NCBI RefSeq assembly: GCF_003012705.1
Contig: NZ_PXYL01000010.1
Span: 124,001-188,000 of the forward strand
DNA length: 64,000 bases
From: Pseudaminobacter soli (ex Li et al. 2025)
Lineage (GTDB): Bacteria; Pseudomonadota; Alphaproteobacteria; Rhizobiales; Rhizobiaceae
Reading direction: 5' to 3'
In this document: one piece after another, positions 20,574 through 29,346 of the stretch
How the letters are laid out: each line of letters starts with the position of its first letter
Position numbering within the stretch: the stretch's first letter is position 1
Notes under the pieces: generated by a model
What the model saw: the letters and a program-made list of their open reading frames with translations, nothing else
Told to the model about the DNA's origin: nothing
Databases searched by the model: none
Made by a program: the position numbers and the translations under genes

Positions 20574-21488
20574 ATGACGCTCTTTCTCGAACAATTGCTG
20601 AATGGCGTGCAGTTCGGCGTGATGCTGTTCCTGCTCGCGGCCGGCCTGACGCTGATCTTCGGCATCATGGGCGTCATCAACCTGGCGCACGGCTCGATCT
20701 ACATGATCGGCGCCTATGCGGGCACCTGGGTAGCGGCCGAAACCGGCTCGTTCTGGCTCGGCATTCCCGCCGGCCTTGCGGCGGCTGCCTTTGCGGGCGT
20801 GGTGATCGAATTCCTCGTGGTGCGAAGGCTCTATGGACGCGACCATCTGGACCAGGTGTTGGCGACCTTCGGCCTGATCCTGATCTTCAACCAGGCGATC
20901 ACCATGCTGTTCGGGCGTCAGCCGCTGTTCGTCTCCATGCCGGCGCTTCTGGATGGCTCGGTCGAGCTGCTGCCCGGCCTGTTCTACCCGGTCTATCGCC
21001 TTGCCATCATCGTCGTCGGCCTGCTCGTGGCGCTTGGGCTCTACCTGCTGATCAACAAAACGCGTGTCGGCATGCTGGTGCGGGCCGGTTCGACCAATCG
21101 CGAGATGGTGCGGGCGCTCGGCGTCGACGTGCGGCTGCTCTATACGCTGGTCTTCGGGCTTGGCGCGCTGCTTGCCGGCCTGGCGGGCTTCATGGCGGGG
21201 CCGATCCTCGCGGTGCAGGTCGGCATGGGCGAGCAGATCCTCATCACGACCTTCGTGGTGGTGGTGATCGGCGGCGTCGGCTCGATCCGCGGCGCGTTCT
21301 TTGCCAGCCTTATCCTCGGCATCGTAGACACCAGCCTGCGCGCCTATCTGCCTGGACTCTTACGCCAGATCATGGTGGGGCCGGAGGCAGATGCGCTGGG
21401 CGCAGGCATCTCCTCCATGGGCATCTATCTTCTGATGGCGATCGTGCTTCTGATCCGGCCGAAAGGCCTCTTCATCCGAAATTCGTAA
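20574..21488 (+). CDS. Branched-chain-type ABC transporter permease (LivH-like)
   Basis: 304-residue inner-membrane subunit, about eight hydrophobic segments, with LivH hallmarks: GVINLAHGSIYMIGAY near residue 35 and the ATPase-contact region NREMVRALGVDVR near 178. It is followed after 18 bases by the LivM-like subunit. It forms the channel of the importer served by the two binding proteins. Confidence 0.94.
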   Translation: MTLFLEQLLNGVQFGVMLFLLAAGLTLIFGIMGVINLAHGSIYMIGAYAGTWVAAETGSFWLGIPAGLAAAAFAGVVIEFLVVRRLYGRDHLDQVLATFGLILIFNQAITMLFGRQPLFVSMPALLDGSVELLPGLFYPVYRLAIIVVGLLVALGLYLLINKTRVGMLVRAGSTNREMVRALGVDVRLLYTLVFGLGALLAGLAGFMAGPILAVQVGMGEQILITTFVVVVIGGVGSIRGAFFASLILGIVDTSLRAYLPGLLRQIMVGPEADALGAGISSMGIYLLMAIVLLIRPKGLFIRNS

Positions 21489-21506
21489 GTTAGGCTGGTT
21501 GGCCAT

Positions 21507-22490
21507 ATGGAAAAATCACTCAAGCGACCCGCGCTGCTTGCAGCCTTGCTGATCGCGCTGATCGCACTGCCGACCGTCGCGGATGCCGCAGGCTTTGCGG
21601 CGCTCACCTCGCTGGCAACGCGTGTGCTCATCTACGGCATCGCCGCGGCGAGCCTCAATTTCGTGCTCGGCTATGGCGGCATGGTCAGCTTCGGCCATGC
21701 CGCGTTCTTTGGCATCGGCGGCTACACGGTGGGTATTCTCTACCAGCATTATTCGCTCGGCGAACCGCTGTTCGGCTTCATCCCCGGCACCAATCAGATG
21801 CTGATAACCCTGCCTGTCGCCGTCGTGCTGAGCGGCATCATGGCGGCAATCATCGGCGCTCTTTCGCTGCGCACCGGCGGCGTACAGTTCATCATGATCA
21901 CGCTGGCCTTCGCCCAGATGCTGTTCTTCCTGTTCGTCTCGCTGAAGACCTATGGCGGCGACGACGGCCTCATCATCCGCCGCGCCAATGAGCTCCCCTG
22001 GCTCAACATGCGCGACAAGCACACGGTCTACTATGTCTGCCTGGCCATCGCGGTGCTGTTCTTCGCCGTCCTGTGGCGCCTCGTCAATTCGCGCTTCGGC
22101 AACGTCATCGTCGGCCTGCGCCAGAGCGAAAAGCGCATGGCGGCGATCGGCCTGCCAGCCTATCGCTACAAGCTGGTGGCCTTCATCATCTCGGGCATGG
22201 GCTGCGGCCTTGCCGGTGCGCTGATGGCCAACTTCCTGCGCTTTGCCAGCCCCGACATGATGCACTGGACCAAATCGGGCGAGCTGATGATCATGGTCAT
22301 CCTAGGCGGCGTCGGCACCTTGTTCGGTCCGCTGATCGGTGCCGCCGTGTTCATCGTGCTCGAATCCGTCCTCGCGTCCTGGACGGAGAACTGGCAGCTC
22401 GGCCTCGGCCTCATCCTGCTGTTCGTGGTGCTCTACACGCAAGGTGGCGTTCAGGCGCTGGGTGCGCGGCTTGTCGGGAGGAGCGCATGA
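21507..22490 (+). CDS. Branched-chain-type ABC transporter permease (LivM-like)
   Basis: 327 residues, multi-pass. The LivM signature YGGMVSFGHAAFFGIGGY is near residues 53-70, and the cytoplasmic loop RQSEKRMAAIGLPAYRYK near 205-222. Its stop overlaps the start of the LivG-like ATPase gene (ATGA), so the two are translationally coupled. Confidence 0.94.
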   Translation: MEKSLKRPALLAALLIALIALPTVADAAGFAALTSLATRVLIYGIAAASLNFVLGYGGMVSFGHAAFFGIGGYTVGILYQHYSLGEPLFGFIPGTNQMLITLPVAVVLSGIMAAIIGALSLRTGGVQFIMITLAFAQMLFFLFVSLKTYGGDDGLIIRRANELPWLNMRDKHTVYYVCLAIAVLFFAVLWRLVNSRFGNVIVGLRQSEKRMAAIGLPAYRYKLVAFIISGMGCGLAGALMANFLRFASPDMMHWTKSGELMIMVILGGVGTLFGPLIGAAVFIVLESVLASWTENWQLGLGLILLFVVLYTQGGVQALGARLVGRSA

Positions 22491-23245
22491 GCACGCCGAT
22501 CCTCAACGTCCGTGGCCTGGTCAAGCGCTTCGGCGGCTTGCTGGCCACCGACCATGTCGACCTGACCGTCAAGCCCGGCGAGATCCACGCGCTGATCGGC
22601 CCCAATGGCGCCGGCAAGACCACGCTGATCTCGCAGCTGATGGGCGAGCTCAAGCCGAACGAAGGCACCATCGAACTCGCCGGCAAGCCGGTCGATGATC
22701 TCTCGACGGCCAAGCGCGTCTCGCTCGGATTGGCGCGCACGTTCCAGATCACTTGCCTGCTGCCCGACTACACGGTGCTCGACAATGTCGCCATCGCCGT
22801 CCAGGTGCGGCAGGGCCACAGCTTCCGCTTCTGGGGGAATGCGCGAAGCGAAGCCGCACTGCGCGAAGAGGCGCGCAAATATCTCCACACGGTGGGGATG
22901 GAGCGGCGTGCGGATGAGCTGGTCGCCAACCTATCGCATGGCGAGCAGAAGCAGCTTGAACTCGCCGTCGCGCTGGCGACCGAGCCCAAGCTTTTGCTTC
23001 TCGACGAGCCGATGGCCGGACTTGGCCACGCCGAGAGCCAGCAGATGATCGGCATCCTGCGCAACCTGAAGAAACAGGTCAGCATGCTACTGGTCGAGCA
23101 CGACATGGACGCGGTCTTCGCGCTTGCCGACCGCATCTCGGTGCTGGTCTACGGCCGCATCATCGCCACCGGCTCGGTCGAAGAAATCAGGGACAATCCG
23201 GAGGTCCGCACGGCCTATCTGGGCGAAGGAGAGGAAGTGTGCTGA
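22487..23245 (+). CDS. Branched-chain-type ABC transporter ATPase (LivG-like)
   Basis: 252 residues, starting at the ATG overlapping the permease stop; the longer frame upstream is inside that permease. Walker A GPNGAGKTT is near residue 38, the signature LSHGEQKQLE near 148, Walker B LLLLDEPMAGL near 170, and the H-loop in LLVEHDMD near 204. The LSHGEQ signature and the C-terminal AYLGEGEE tail are typical of LivG. Confidence 0.94.
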   Translation: MSTPILNVRGLVKRFGGLLATDHVDLTVKPGEIHALIGPNGAGKTTLISQLMGELKPNEGTIELAGKPVDDLSTAKRVSLGLARTFQITCLLPDYTVLDNVAIAVQVRQGHSFRFWGNARSEAALREEARKYLHTVGMERRADELVANLSHGEQKQLELAVALATEPKLLLLDEPMAGLGHAESQQMIGILRNLKKQVSMLLVEHDMDAVFALADRISVLVYGRIIATGSVEEIRDNPEVRTAYLGEGEEVC

Positions 23246-23940
23246 GCGTCGCCAAGCTGCAATCGGCCTACGGGCCGAGCCAGGTTCTGTTCGATGTCGC
23301 GTTGGAGATCGGCGAAGGCGAGGTGGTGACGCTGCTCGGCCGCAACGGCATGGGCAAGACCACCACCGTCAAATCGATCATGGGGCTGCTCAAGCCGCTG
23401 TCCGGAGAGATCCGTTTTACCGGTCGCGAGGTGCGCGGCGCAACGCCCGAAACGGTGGCGCGTCTTGGTGTCGGGCTTGTGCCAGAAGGGCGCCAGACAT
23501 TCGCGACGCTGACCGTGCGCGAGAACCTGGTGGCCACCGCGTCCAACCGTCTCGGCCGCAAGGATCCATGGACGCTTGAGCGCGTCTACAAGCTGTTCCC
23601 GCGACTGCGCGAGCGCGCCAGCCAGGCGGCCGGCACGCTGTCCGGCGGCGAGCAGCAGATGCTGGTCGTCGGCCGCGCGCTGATGACCAACCCGAAGCTG
23701 CTCATCCTCGACGAGGCGACCGAAGGCCTTGCCCCGGTCATCCGCGCCGAAATCTGGAGCTGCATCGAGGCGCTGAAGGCGGAAGGCCAGTCCATCCTTC
23801 TGATCGACAAAAACCTCCACGTGCTGAAGCGACTGGCCGACCGTCACTACATCCTCGAAAAGGGGCGCACAGTCTGGTCCGGAACTAGCAACGACCTGAC
23901 GCACAACGCCGAACTGGTGCAGCGCTATGTCGGCATCTGA
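23239..23940 (+). CDS. Branched-chain-type ABC transporter ATPase (LivF-like)
   Basis: 233 residues from a GTG start preceded by AAGGAGAGGAAG and overlapping the end of the LivG-like gene by 7 bases. Walker A GRNGMGKTT is near residue 34, the signature LSGGEQQML near 134 and Walker B LLILDEATEGLAP near 154. The glutamate after Walker B is followed by alanine instead of proline, a common LivF variant. It completes the importer. Confidence 0.94.
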   Translation: MLSVAKLQSAYGPSQVLFDVALEIGEGEVVTLLGRNGMGKTTTVKSIMGLLKPLSGEIRFTGREVRGATPETVARLGVGLVPEGRQTFATLTVRENLVATASNRLGRKDPWTLERVYKLFPRLRERASQAAGTLSGGEQQMLVVGRALMTNPKLLILDEATEGLAPVIRAEIWSCIEALKAEGQSILLIDKNLHVLKRLADRHYILEKGRTVWSGTSNDLTHNAELVQRYVGI

Positions 23941-24760
23941 CAAGGCCGCATCGGCGCGGCCGTTGCGCGTCTGCTTCGTCGGCTGGGGTGCGATCGCGCG
24001 GCGCGTCGGCGAGATCCTCGCCGACAGGCAACTGTCCGGCGTCGAGATCGCGGCCGTGGCGGTACGCGAGGCGGGGCGCGACCGCGCCGATCTGCCCGCG
24101 ACAGCGAGGCTCATCGCCGGTCCCGAAGAACTCGCCGGCCTCGACATCGACATGGTCGTCGAAGCGGCCGGCCGGCCGGCTGTGGCTCTCTGGGGCGAGG
24201 CGGCGCTGCGTTATGCAAGGAGCTTCGTCGTCTCGTCGACGAGCGCCTTTTGCGACGATGCGCTGCTCGACAGCCTTCTTGCCACGGCGCGCGAAACCGG
24301 CAGTCGCATCATTGTGCCTTCGGGCGCACTTGGCGATCTCGGCGCGCTTGCAGCAGCCTCGATGCTGCCGATAGACGAGGTGGTGCACACCATCGTCAAG
24401 CCGCCGCGTGCCTGGCAAGGCACCAAGGCGGAGGAGGTCATTGACCTCGACACGCTTGCCGAGCGCTCGGAATTCTTCGTGGGTTCCGCGCGCGAGGCGG
24501 CCGACCGCTTCCCGCAAAATGCCAATGTCGCCGTGATCTCGGCGCTGTCGGGCATCGGCCTCGACCTCACCCGCGTCGTGCTGGTGGCAGACCCTGCCGC
24601 GACGCGCAACGGCCATCGCGTCCAGGCGTCCGGCGCCTTCGGCCGGCTGGACATGATGCTCGAGAACGAAGCGCTCAAGACCAATCCCAAATCATCCGAA
24701 ATGACCGCCCTCAGCCTGGTGCGGCTCATCGAAAACAGCGTCGCGCCACTGGTGCGCTAA
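23927..24760 (+). CDS. L-aspartate dehydrogenase-family protein (NadX/DUF108)
   Basis: 277 residues; the start overlaps the LivF-like gene by 14 bases, so it belongs to the same operon. The Rossmann motif is FVGWGAIARRVG near residues 16-27. The conserved SSTSAFCDD, VPSGALGDL and FPQNANVAV blocks match aspartate dehydrogenases, which convert L-aspartate to iminoaspartate with NAD(P). In some bacteria that feeds quinolinate and NAD synthesis. Here it sits with a 3-hydroxyanthranilate dioxygenase, whose product also cyclises to quinolinate. Two readings are open: the enzyme acts on an amino acid intermediate of this pathway, or it is linked to NAD supply. The sequence does not decide. Confidence 0.85.
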   Translation: MSASDKAASARPLRVCFVGWGAIARRVGEILADRQLSGVEIAAVAVREAGRDRADLPATARLIAGPEELAGLDIDMVVEAAGRPAVALWGEAALRYARSFVVSSTSAFCDDALLDSLLATARETGSRIIVPSGALGDLGALAAASMLPIDEVVHTIVKPPRAWQGTKAEEVIDLDTLAERSEFFVGSAREAADRFPQNANVAVISALSGIGLDLTRVVLVADPAATRNGHRVQASGAFGRLDMMLENEALKTNPKSSEMTALSLVRLIENSVAPLVR

Positions 24761-24918
24761 CCGGGTGTTGTCCGGTCAGTACCGACCGCGTCGGGTTGAC
24801 GCCCGCGTGGCAGAAATATCCCGGCACACGCAATCATTGTATTGCGGCCCTCGTTGTCTCCCACCGCGATGCCGGCTAGAGCTTGCCTACGCGAGGTAAG
24901 CTCGTACTTGGGGGAACG

Positions 24919-25347
24919 ATGAAAATTATCCAAACTGGCCTGATCGCCATGGCAATCGCGGCAGGGCTTACGGGCGGTGCGTCGGCTTATGTCGAGGGAG
25001 ACGATTACACTGCCGTCAGCTCCACGGCCGAGAGCGTGACTGGCGACATCCAGTTCGACGATTTCAGCATCACCTTCGCGAACGGCAAGACCCTGGAATT
25101 CGCAGAGCTCATTGCCGACCATTTCATCGTCGGTGGCAAAACGGTTCCGGCCTCGGTCTACAGCGTCAGCAAGCCCGCCGATCCGGTGCTCGAAAACGGC
25201 AATCGCCTCTGCGGCTCGGGCAAGGTTTCCTATGTCGCGGCCTGGAATACGGGCGACGATCTGACCGCGCTTGCCGTCTTCACCGGTGACGAGGCGCCGG
25301 CCAGCGACGAGGAGATGTGCGCGTCCTACACCTACGAGAACCGCTAG
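24919..25347 (+). CDS. Small secreted protein of unknown function
   Basis: 142 residues. I chose ATG 24919, preceded by GGGGAA, because it begins a clean signal peptide (MKIIQTGLIAMAIAAGLTGG, cleaved after ASA near residue 23); the upstream GTG would bury it. The mature part has two cysteines (LCGSGK and MCASY) that could form a disulfide, and no recognisable domain. It stands alone between the aspartate dehydrogenase gene and the DUF465 gene. Confidence 0.7.
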   Translation: MKIIQTGLIAMAIAAGLTGGASAYVEGDDYTAVSSTAESVTGDIQFDDFSITFANGKTLEFAELIADHFIVGGKTVPASVYSVSKPADPVLENGNRLCGSGKVSYVAAWNTGDDLTALAVFTGDEAPASDEEMCASYTYENR

Positions 25348-25473
25348 GCGGGTTTCCTGATGCGACCGGGCGAGGGGGCTTGGCACCAGCTGTTCGTCAC
25401 CTAGCTTGACTTGAATCAAAGTCGTTTTGGCGTCGCCGGCTATGTTTGGCCGGAAACAAAGCAAGGAGACGAC

Positions 25474-25713
25474 ATGTCCAACACCCCTCACACTCTCGGC
25501 GAGGAATTCCCCGGCAAGCTGGAGGTCATCCACGCCCTGAAGGCCAAGGACAGCCATTTCGCTCGCGTCCTCGAAGAGTATGACGAGGTGAACGACCAGA
25601 TCCACAAGGCGGAGACCAACATCGAGCCGATGGGCGAGACGGCGGAGACTGAATTGCGCAAACGTCGTCTGGCGCTGAAGGACGAAATCGCCAAGGCAAT
25701 CGCAACGGCGTAG
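25474..25713 (+). CDS. DUF465 (YdcH-like) small protein
   Basis: 79 residues, cytoplasmic, mostly helical. The core FPGKLEVIHALKAKDSHFAR then LEEYDEVNDQIHKAET is the DUF465 pattern, a short coiled-coil protein found across proteobacteria with no settled function. Start at ATG 25474 after AAGGAGA; the longer upstream frame has no ribosome site. Confidence 0.85.
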   Translation: MSNTPHTLGEEFPGKLEVIHALKAKDSHFARVLEEYDEVNDQIHKAETNIEPMGETAETELRKRRLALKDEIAKAIATA

Positions 25714-26035
25714 CCGCCTGTGTGATGGTCACCAAAGGTTCTGTCGCGGTCGCAATGGCCGCGACGGGGCGCAATTTCTGGGGCTTGGTCTTTTTCAGAT
25801 AGGTCTCGTGGACCTCTTCCGCCATGCCGCGCGGCGAGCGGCTGATGGTGGCATATTCATAACCGTCGAGATTGGCGAGCGATGCCCCACCCGCCGGATG
25901 CAGTGTGCCGAAGCCGCTGCACGGAATAAGCACGATCCTCGTCTCGTTGGCGATGCGGAAGCTCCAGCACGAAACGTGATGGAACACCGATTCCCATGCG
26001 TCGTTGACGCCCGTCAGTCCGTGGGAGGTATGACC
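25714..26035. other. 322-base spacer with a coding-like minus-strand frame
   Basis: No plus-strand gene is supported here. On the minus strand, from about 26046 down to 25715, one frame is open with high third-position G+C. It reads protein-like (blocks GFGTLHPAGGASL and SRSPRGMAEEVHETYLKK), but it runs on antisense into the DUF465 gene without a stop. It may be a gene remnant. Confidence 0.4.
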
Positions 26036-26638
26036 ATGAGACATGTCCTTCTCAAAAGCGCAATTGCATTGGCTCTGGGCTTGGTGCCCGGACAGGTTTT
26101 CGCCCAAACAGAAATGATGAAGAAGAAGCCGCCTGAACAGTCCGAAGGCCAGCAAGGCGGACAAAACGGCACCGAAAAGGGCCAGGCACCCGAGGGTGGC
26201 CAGAACATGCAGAACGGTGGCGGAAATGGCGAAGAAACTCCGATGAAGTCGGAGAGGCCCGAGAAAAATCAGCCGGGGATGCAACAGGAAGAGCAGAACG
26301 AGCAAGGTGGCGCACAGGGTAAGCCCGGCAAAAAGCCGATGGAGGAGCAAGGCGCTGGGACCAAAGAGAAGCATGGCGAGAAGCGCCAGGTGAACGATGA
26401 GCAGCGCACGGAGCTTAGGCGCGTCTTCCGCGAGAACCACGTCAAGGCGGCCCCCAATGTCGACTTTTCCGTCGGTGTCGGCGCGCGGGTGCCACGAGAA
26501 ATCCACCTCTACCGGCTGCCGCCGCGCATCGTGGAAATCATCCCGGACTACGAAGGTTTCATGTATTTCGAATTGGCGGATGGGCGGATCGCGATCGTCG
26601 ACCCGAACACGTTGGAGATCGTGCTGATCATTGCCTAG
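26036..26638 (+). CDS. Secreted, highly charged protein with C-terminal DUF1236
   Basis: 200 residues from ATG 26036 (GGGAGG at 26023-26028, 7 bases away). A signal peptide (MRHVLLKSAIALALGLVPG, cleaved after VFAQ near residue 24) is followed by about 100 residues rich in Gln, Gly, Glu, Lys and Met that should be disordered. The C-terminal ~55 residues (VPREIHLYRLPPRIVEIIP, then a beta hairpin) are DUF1236, a domain common in exported rhizobial proteins. No function is known to me; an envelope or stress role is a guess. Confidence 0.8.
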   Translation: MRHVLLKSAIALALGLVPGQVFAQTEMMKKKPPEQSEGQQGGQNGTEKGQAPEGGQNMQNGGGNGEETPMKSERPEKNQPGMQQEEQNEQGGAQGKPGKKPMEEQGAGTKEKHGEKRQVNDEQRTELRRVFRENHVKAAPNVDFSVGVGARVPREIHLYRLPPRIVEIIPDYEGFMYFELADGRIAIVDPNTLEIVLIIA

Positions 26639-27081
26639 TGGCTACCGTCGCTTGGAGCGGCAAGCTCATTCCTTCTTCCAGCGACTCCTGCCGTTCCGAC
26701 TGAAAGAGCGCTCGTTACCGACTTTCCGTCGATCGCGACTTGGGAGGCGCGCCGAGCGCTCCCGGAGACTGGCGCGGCATGCGGTCCCCAGCTAGGAAGA
26801 AGACCACCTCCCTGTCTTGCCACAGTTGAGCAGCCCAGCAGGGGAGGGGAGGCGAGCCGCAGAGCCGCGCTCGGGTGAGATTGGCGGGGGATCGATTTGC
26901 CTTCTAGCTTAGCCGTCCGAAGAGAGCGCAAAGGCGGCGTTCTCTAACCCCTTGGGATTATGTTCGGATGCGTCACTCTGCGTCATGCTGACATCACAAG
27001 AATGCGAACGACTCCGCACCGAAGGCTTTTTGCCGACGGCCGGCCCTAACGCATCGGATCAAAACCGTTCGGAGTGGAACA
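26639..27081. other. 443-base spacer without a supported gene
   Basis: Codon quality in all frames is poor; a 98-residue minus-strand frame at 26635-26931 has no ribosome site or recognisable motif. The last ~60 bases should hold the promoter and leader of the APC permease, with GGAG at 27071-27074 as its ribosome site. Confidence 0.6.
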
Positions 27082-28413
27082 ATGAATGAAACCGTGAAGC
27101 TGGACCGGGCGCTTGGCCTTTGGTCCGTTGTGCTGTTTGGCCTTGCCTACATGACGCCGATGATCGTCTTCGGCACGTTCGGCGCGTTGGCCACCGCCAG
27201 CCAGGGCACCACTGCCATGGCCTATCTGATCGCCTCGGCGGCGATCCTCCTCACCGCAATCAGCTACGGCGTCATGGCGCGGGTCTATCCGGTCGCCGGC
27301 TCGTCCTACACCTACGCCCGCAAGTCGATCAGCCCGAGCGTTGGTTTTCTCGTCGGCTGGGCGGTGTTGCTCGACTATTTCTTCCTGCCGATGGTGATCT
27401 GGCTCATCGGCGCGGCCTATCTCACCTCGGCCTTCCCGGAGATCCCGGCATGGATCTGGATCGTGGCCTATATTGCCCTGACGTCGATGGTGAACGTCAT
27501 TGGCATCGTCTTCGCCAACCGGGTGAACTTCATCCTCATGCTGGTGCAGTTCGCCATGCTCGCCGCCTTCGTGCTGCTTGCGGCCCGTTATGTCGTTGCC
27601 GCGAATGGAGCCGGAGGCCTTGCTTCGGTCCAACCCTTCTTCAAGGCCGGCGTGCCATTCTCGGCCTCCGTCGCAGGCGCGGCCATCGCCGCCTACTCCT
27701 TCCTCGGCTTTGACGCGGTCTCGACCCTTACCGAGGAAACCCGCGACGCAAGGCGCACGATGCCCAAGGCGATCCTGATGACGGCGCTGGCCGGCGGCTT
27801 CATCTTCGTGCTGGCTGGCTATGTGACGCAGCTCGCCCATCCCGGTTTCGAGTTTGCTTCGGTGGACGCGGCCGCAACCGAAATCGCCAAGGCTGTCGGC
27901 GGCGATCTCTTCGTCACCCTGTTCCTGGCAACGCTGGTAGTTGCGCAATTCACCTCCGGCCTTGCGGCACAGGCCAGCGTCGGTCGGCTGCTCTATGCCA
28001 TGGGCCGCGACAACGTGCTGCCTTCCGGCTTTTTCGGCCGCCTGCATCCGACGTTGCACACGCCGGTCTTCAATCTCATGCTGGTCGGCATCGTTGGCCT
28101 GCTCGCGCTGACGATGGATGTCACCACCTCGACCTCCTTCATCAATTTCGGCGCCTTCCTTGCCTTCACGGCCGTCAATGTTTCCGTGATCGTGCTCTAC
28201 CTCAAGGGCGAGCAGCAGGTCCGGCCGCTCGGTGTCCTCGTCGGCCTGATAATCCCGGCGGTGGCTGCGGTCTGCGATGTGCTTCTGCTGCTCAATCTGG
28301 ACAGCAACGCCAAGCTGCTCGGCTTGGTCTGGCTCGTGATCGGCATCGTCTATCTGGGCTACCTGACGCAGTTCTTCCGCGTCGCTCCGCCGGAGATGGA
28401 CTTCGCCGAGTGA
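27082..28413 (+). CDS. APC-family amino acid/polyamine permease
   Basis: 443 residues, about 12 hydrophobic segments. The first helix region LGLWSVVLFGLAYMTPMIVF and the SYTYARKSISPSVGFLVGW block near residue 75 match the APC superfamily, nearest in style to putrescine importers of the PuuP type. The EETRDARRTMPKA motif near residue 220 is the conserved cytoplasmic loop. It faces a convergent LuxR regulator whose gene ends 28 bases later, and an amidase lies beyond, so uptake and amide hydrolysis may be linked. Substrate unknown. Confidence 0.88.
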   Translation: MNETVKLDRALGLWSVVLFGLAYMTPMIVFGTFGALATASQGTTAMAYLIASAAILLTAISYGVMARVYPVAGSSYTYARKSISPSVGFLVGWAVLLDYFFLPMVIWLIGAAYLTSAFPEIPAWIWIVAYIALTSMVNVIGIVFANRVNFILMLVQFAMLAAFVLLAARYVVAANGAGGLASVQPFFKAGVPFSASVAGAAIAAYSFLGFDAVSTLTEETRDARRTMPKAILMTALAGGFIFVLAGYVTQLAHPGFEFASVDAAATEIAKAVGGDLFVTLFLATLVVAQFTSGLAAQASVGRLLYAMGRDNVLPSGFFGRLHPTLHTPVFNLMLVGIVGLLALTMDVTTSTSFINFGAFLAFTAVNVSVIVLYLKGEQQVRPLGVLVGLIIPAVAAVCDVLLLLNLDSNAKLLGLVWLVIGIVYLGYLTQFFRVAPPEMDFAE

Positions 28414-28441
28414 TAAAGCCGAGCCGGAAGGCCCGCGCTCC

Positions 28442-29254
28442 TCAAGCCAGGAACAGCCGGAAGAGTTCGGCCTGGCTTGAGATGTTCAGCTTCGAGTAGA
28501 TCTGCCGGCGGTGCACCTTGACTGTGTTGGGCGAGAGCGAAAGCAGCGCGGCAAGCGAGATGTTGGAATGGCCTTTGAGGATCAGCGTAACGATCTCGAG
28601 TTCCCGGCGCGTCAGCAGCGGGTGCTCGATACGCTTCGATGGTCTCGTCGTCGCGGCAGCGAGCGCAAGGCTGGGAAGATGAAACCAGTGCCGTTCTCCA
28701 AGGGCGCACACCACGGGGGCTGCCGCGCGCAGGCGCTGCAGCTCCTCGTCGGCGAACAGGTCCGCCGCGCCGGTTCGCGACAGCGACAGCACCGCGCAAA
28801 AATCGTCTTCGAGCTTCATCACGAAGCCGATCTCGTCGACGATCTGCGTGGTGACGTAATGCAGCCGGTAGTATTCGGTCTGCCGAAAGTCGTCCGGCGC
28901 GAGTTCCCGCATTACGATCATGCGCTGGCTGTCGTCGCCGCGGACGGCGTCATAGAACGGATCCAGCACGAAGGTGCCGCCAAGATAGCGGTCGACGATG
29001 ATGGAGCGTTCGACCACGATCTTCTCGTTGTAGAGATCGAAGGCATGGCCGTCGGGCGAGTAGACGAAGCCGTTCATCATCTGGAACGGCGCCAGCAGAC
29101 CGAGCGCAGAGGCAAGCGCGTCGGGAAAGCCGCGCGAGCCGATCCGGCCGGTCACGGTGCCGAGGGCAGCGTTCCATGCTTCGAAGCTCGGGGGCCTGGT
29201 TTGCGATCGGGACATCGTGAAGCGTGCGCGCTGTTTTTCCTGCGGTTCGGACAC
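28442..29254 (-). CDS. LuxR-family regulator
   Basis: About 270 residues from a GTG at 29254; an internal ATG at 29215 would give 257 residues, and neither has a convincing ribosome site. The C-terminal helix-turn-helix (LTRRELEIVTLILKGHSN, then SPNTVKVHRRQIYSKL) is a standard LuxR/GerE domain. The N-terminal ~200 residues resemble a PAS/GAF-like sensory region but lack an autoinducer-binding signature I can identify. It lies between the APC permease and the divergent amidase and may control either. Confidence 0.85.
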   Translation of the reverse strand: MSEPQEKQRARFTMSRSQTRPPSFEAWNAALGTVTGRIGSRGFPDALASALGLLAPFQMMNGFVYSPDGHAFDLYNEKIVVERSIIVDRYLGGTFVLDPFYDAVRGDDSQRMIVMRELAPDDFRQTEYYRLHYVTTQIVDEIGFVMKLEDDFCAVLSLSRTGAADLFADEELQRLRAAAPVVCALGERHWFHLPSLALAAATTRPSKRIEHPLLTRRELEIVTLILKGHSNISLAALLSLSPNTVKVHRRQIYSKLNISSQAELFRLFLA

Positions 29255-29346
29255 ATTCAGCAGGCGCGGCCGTGCAGCGCAAGCCCATATCCGATGTTAG
29301 CCGGCTTCACGGCCCGCAGAGCAGCCTTCTTTAAGGAGACGACGCA

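Noticed and set aside
26635-26931. 98-residue minus-strand frame in the spacer before the APC permease
   Set aside because: No ribosome site, no motif, unremarkable composition.
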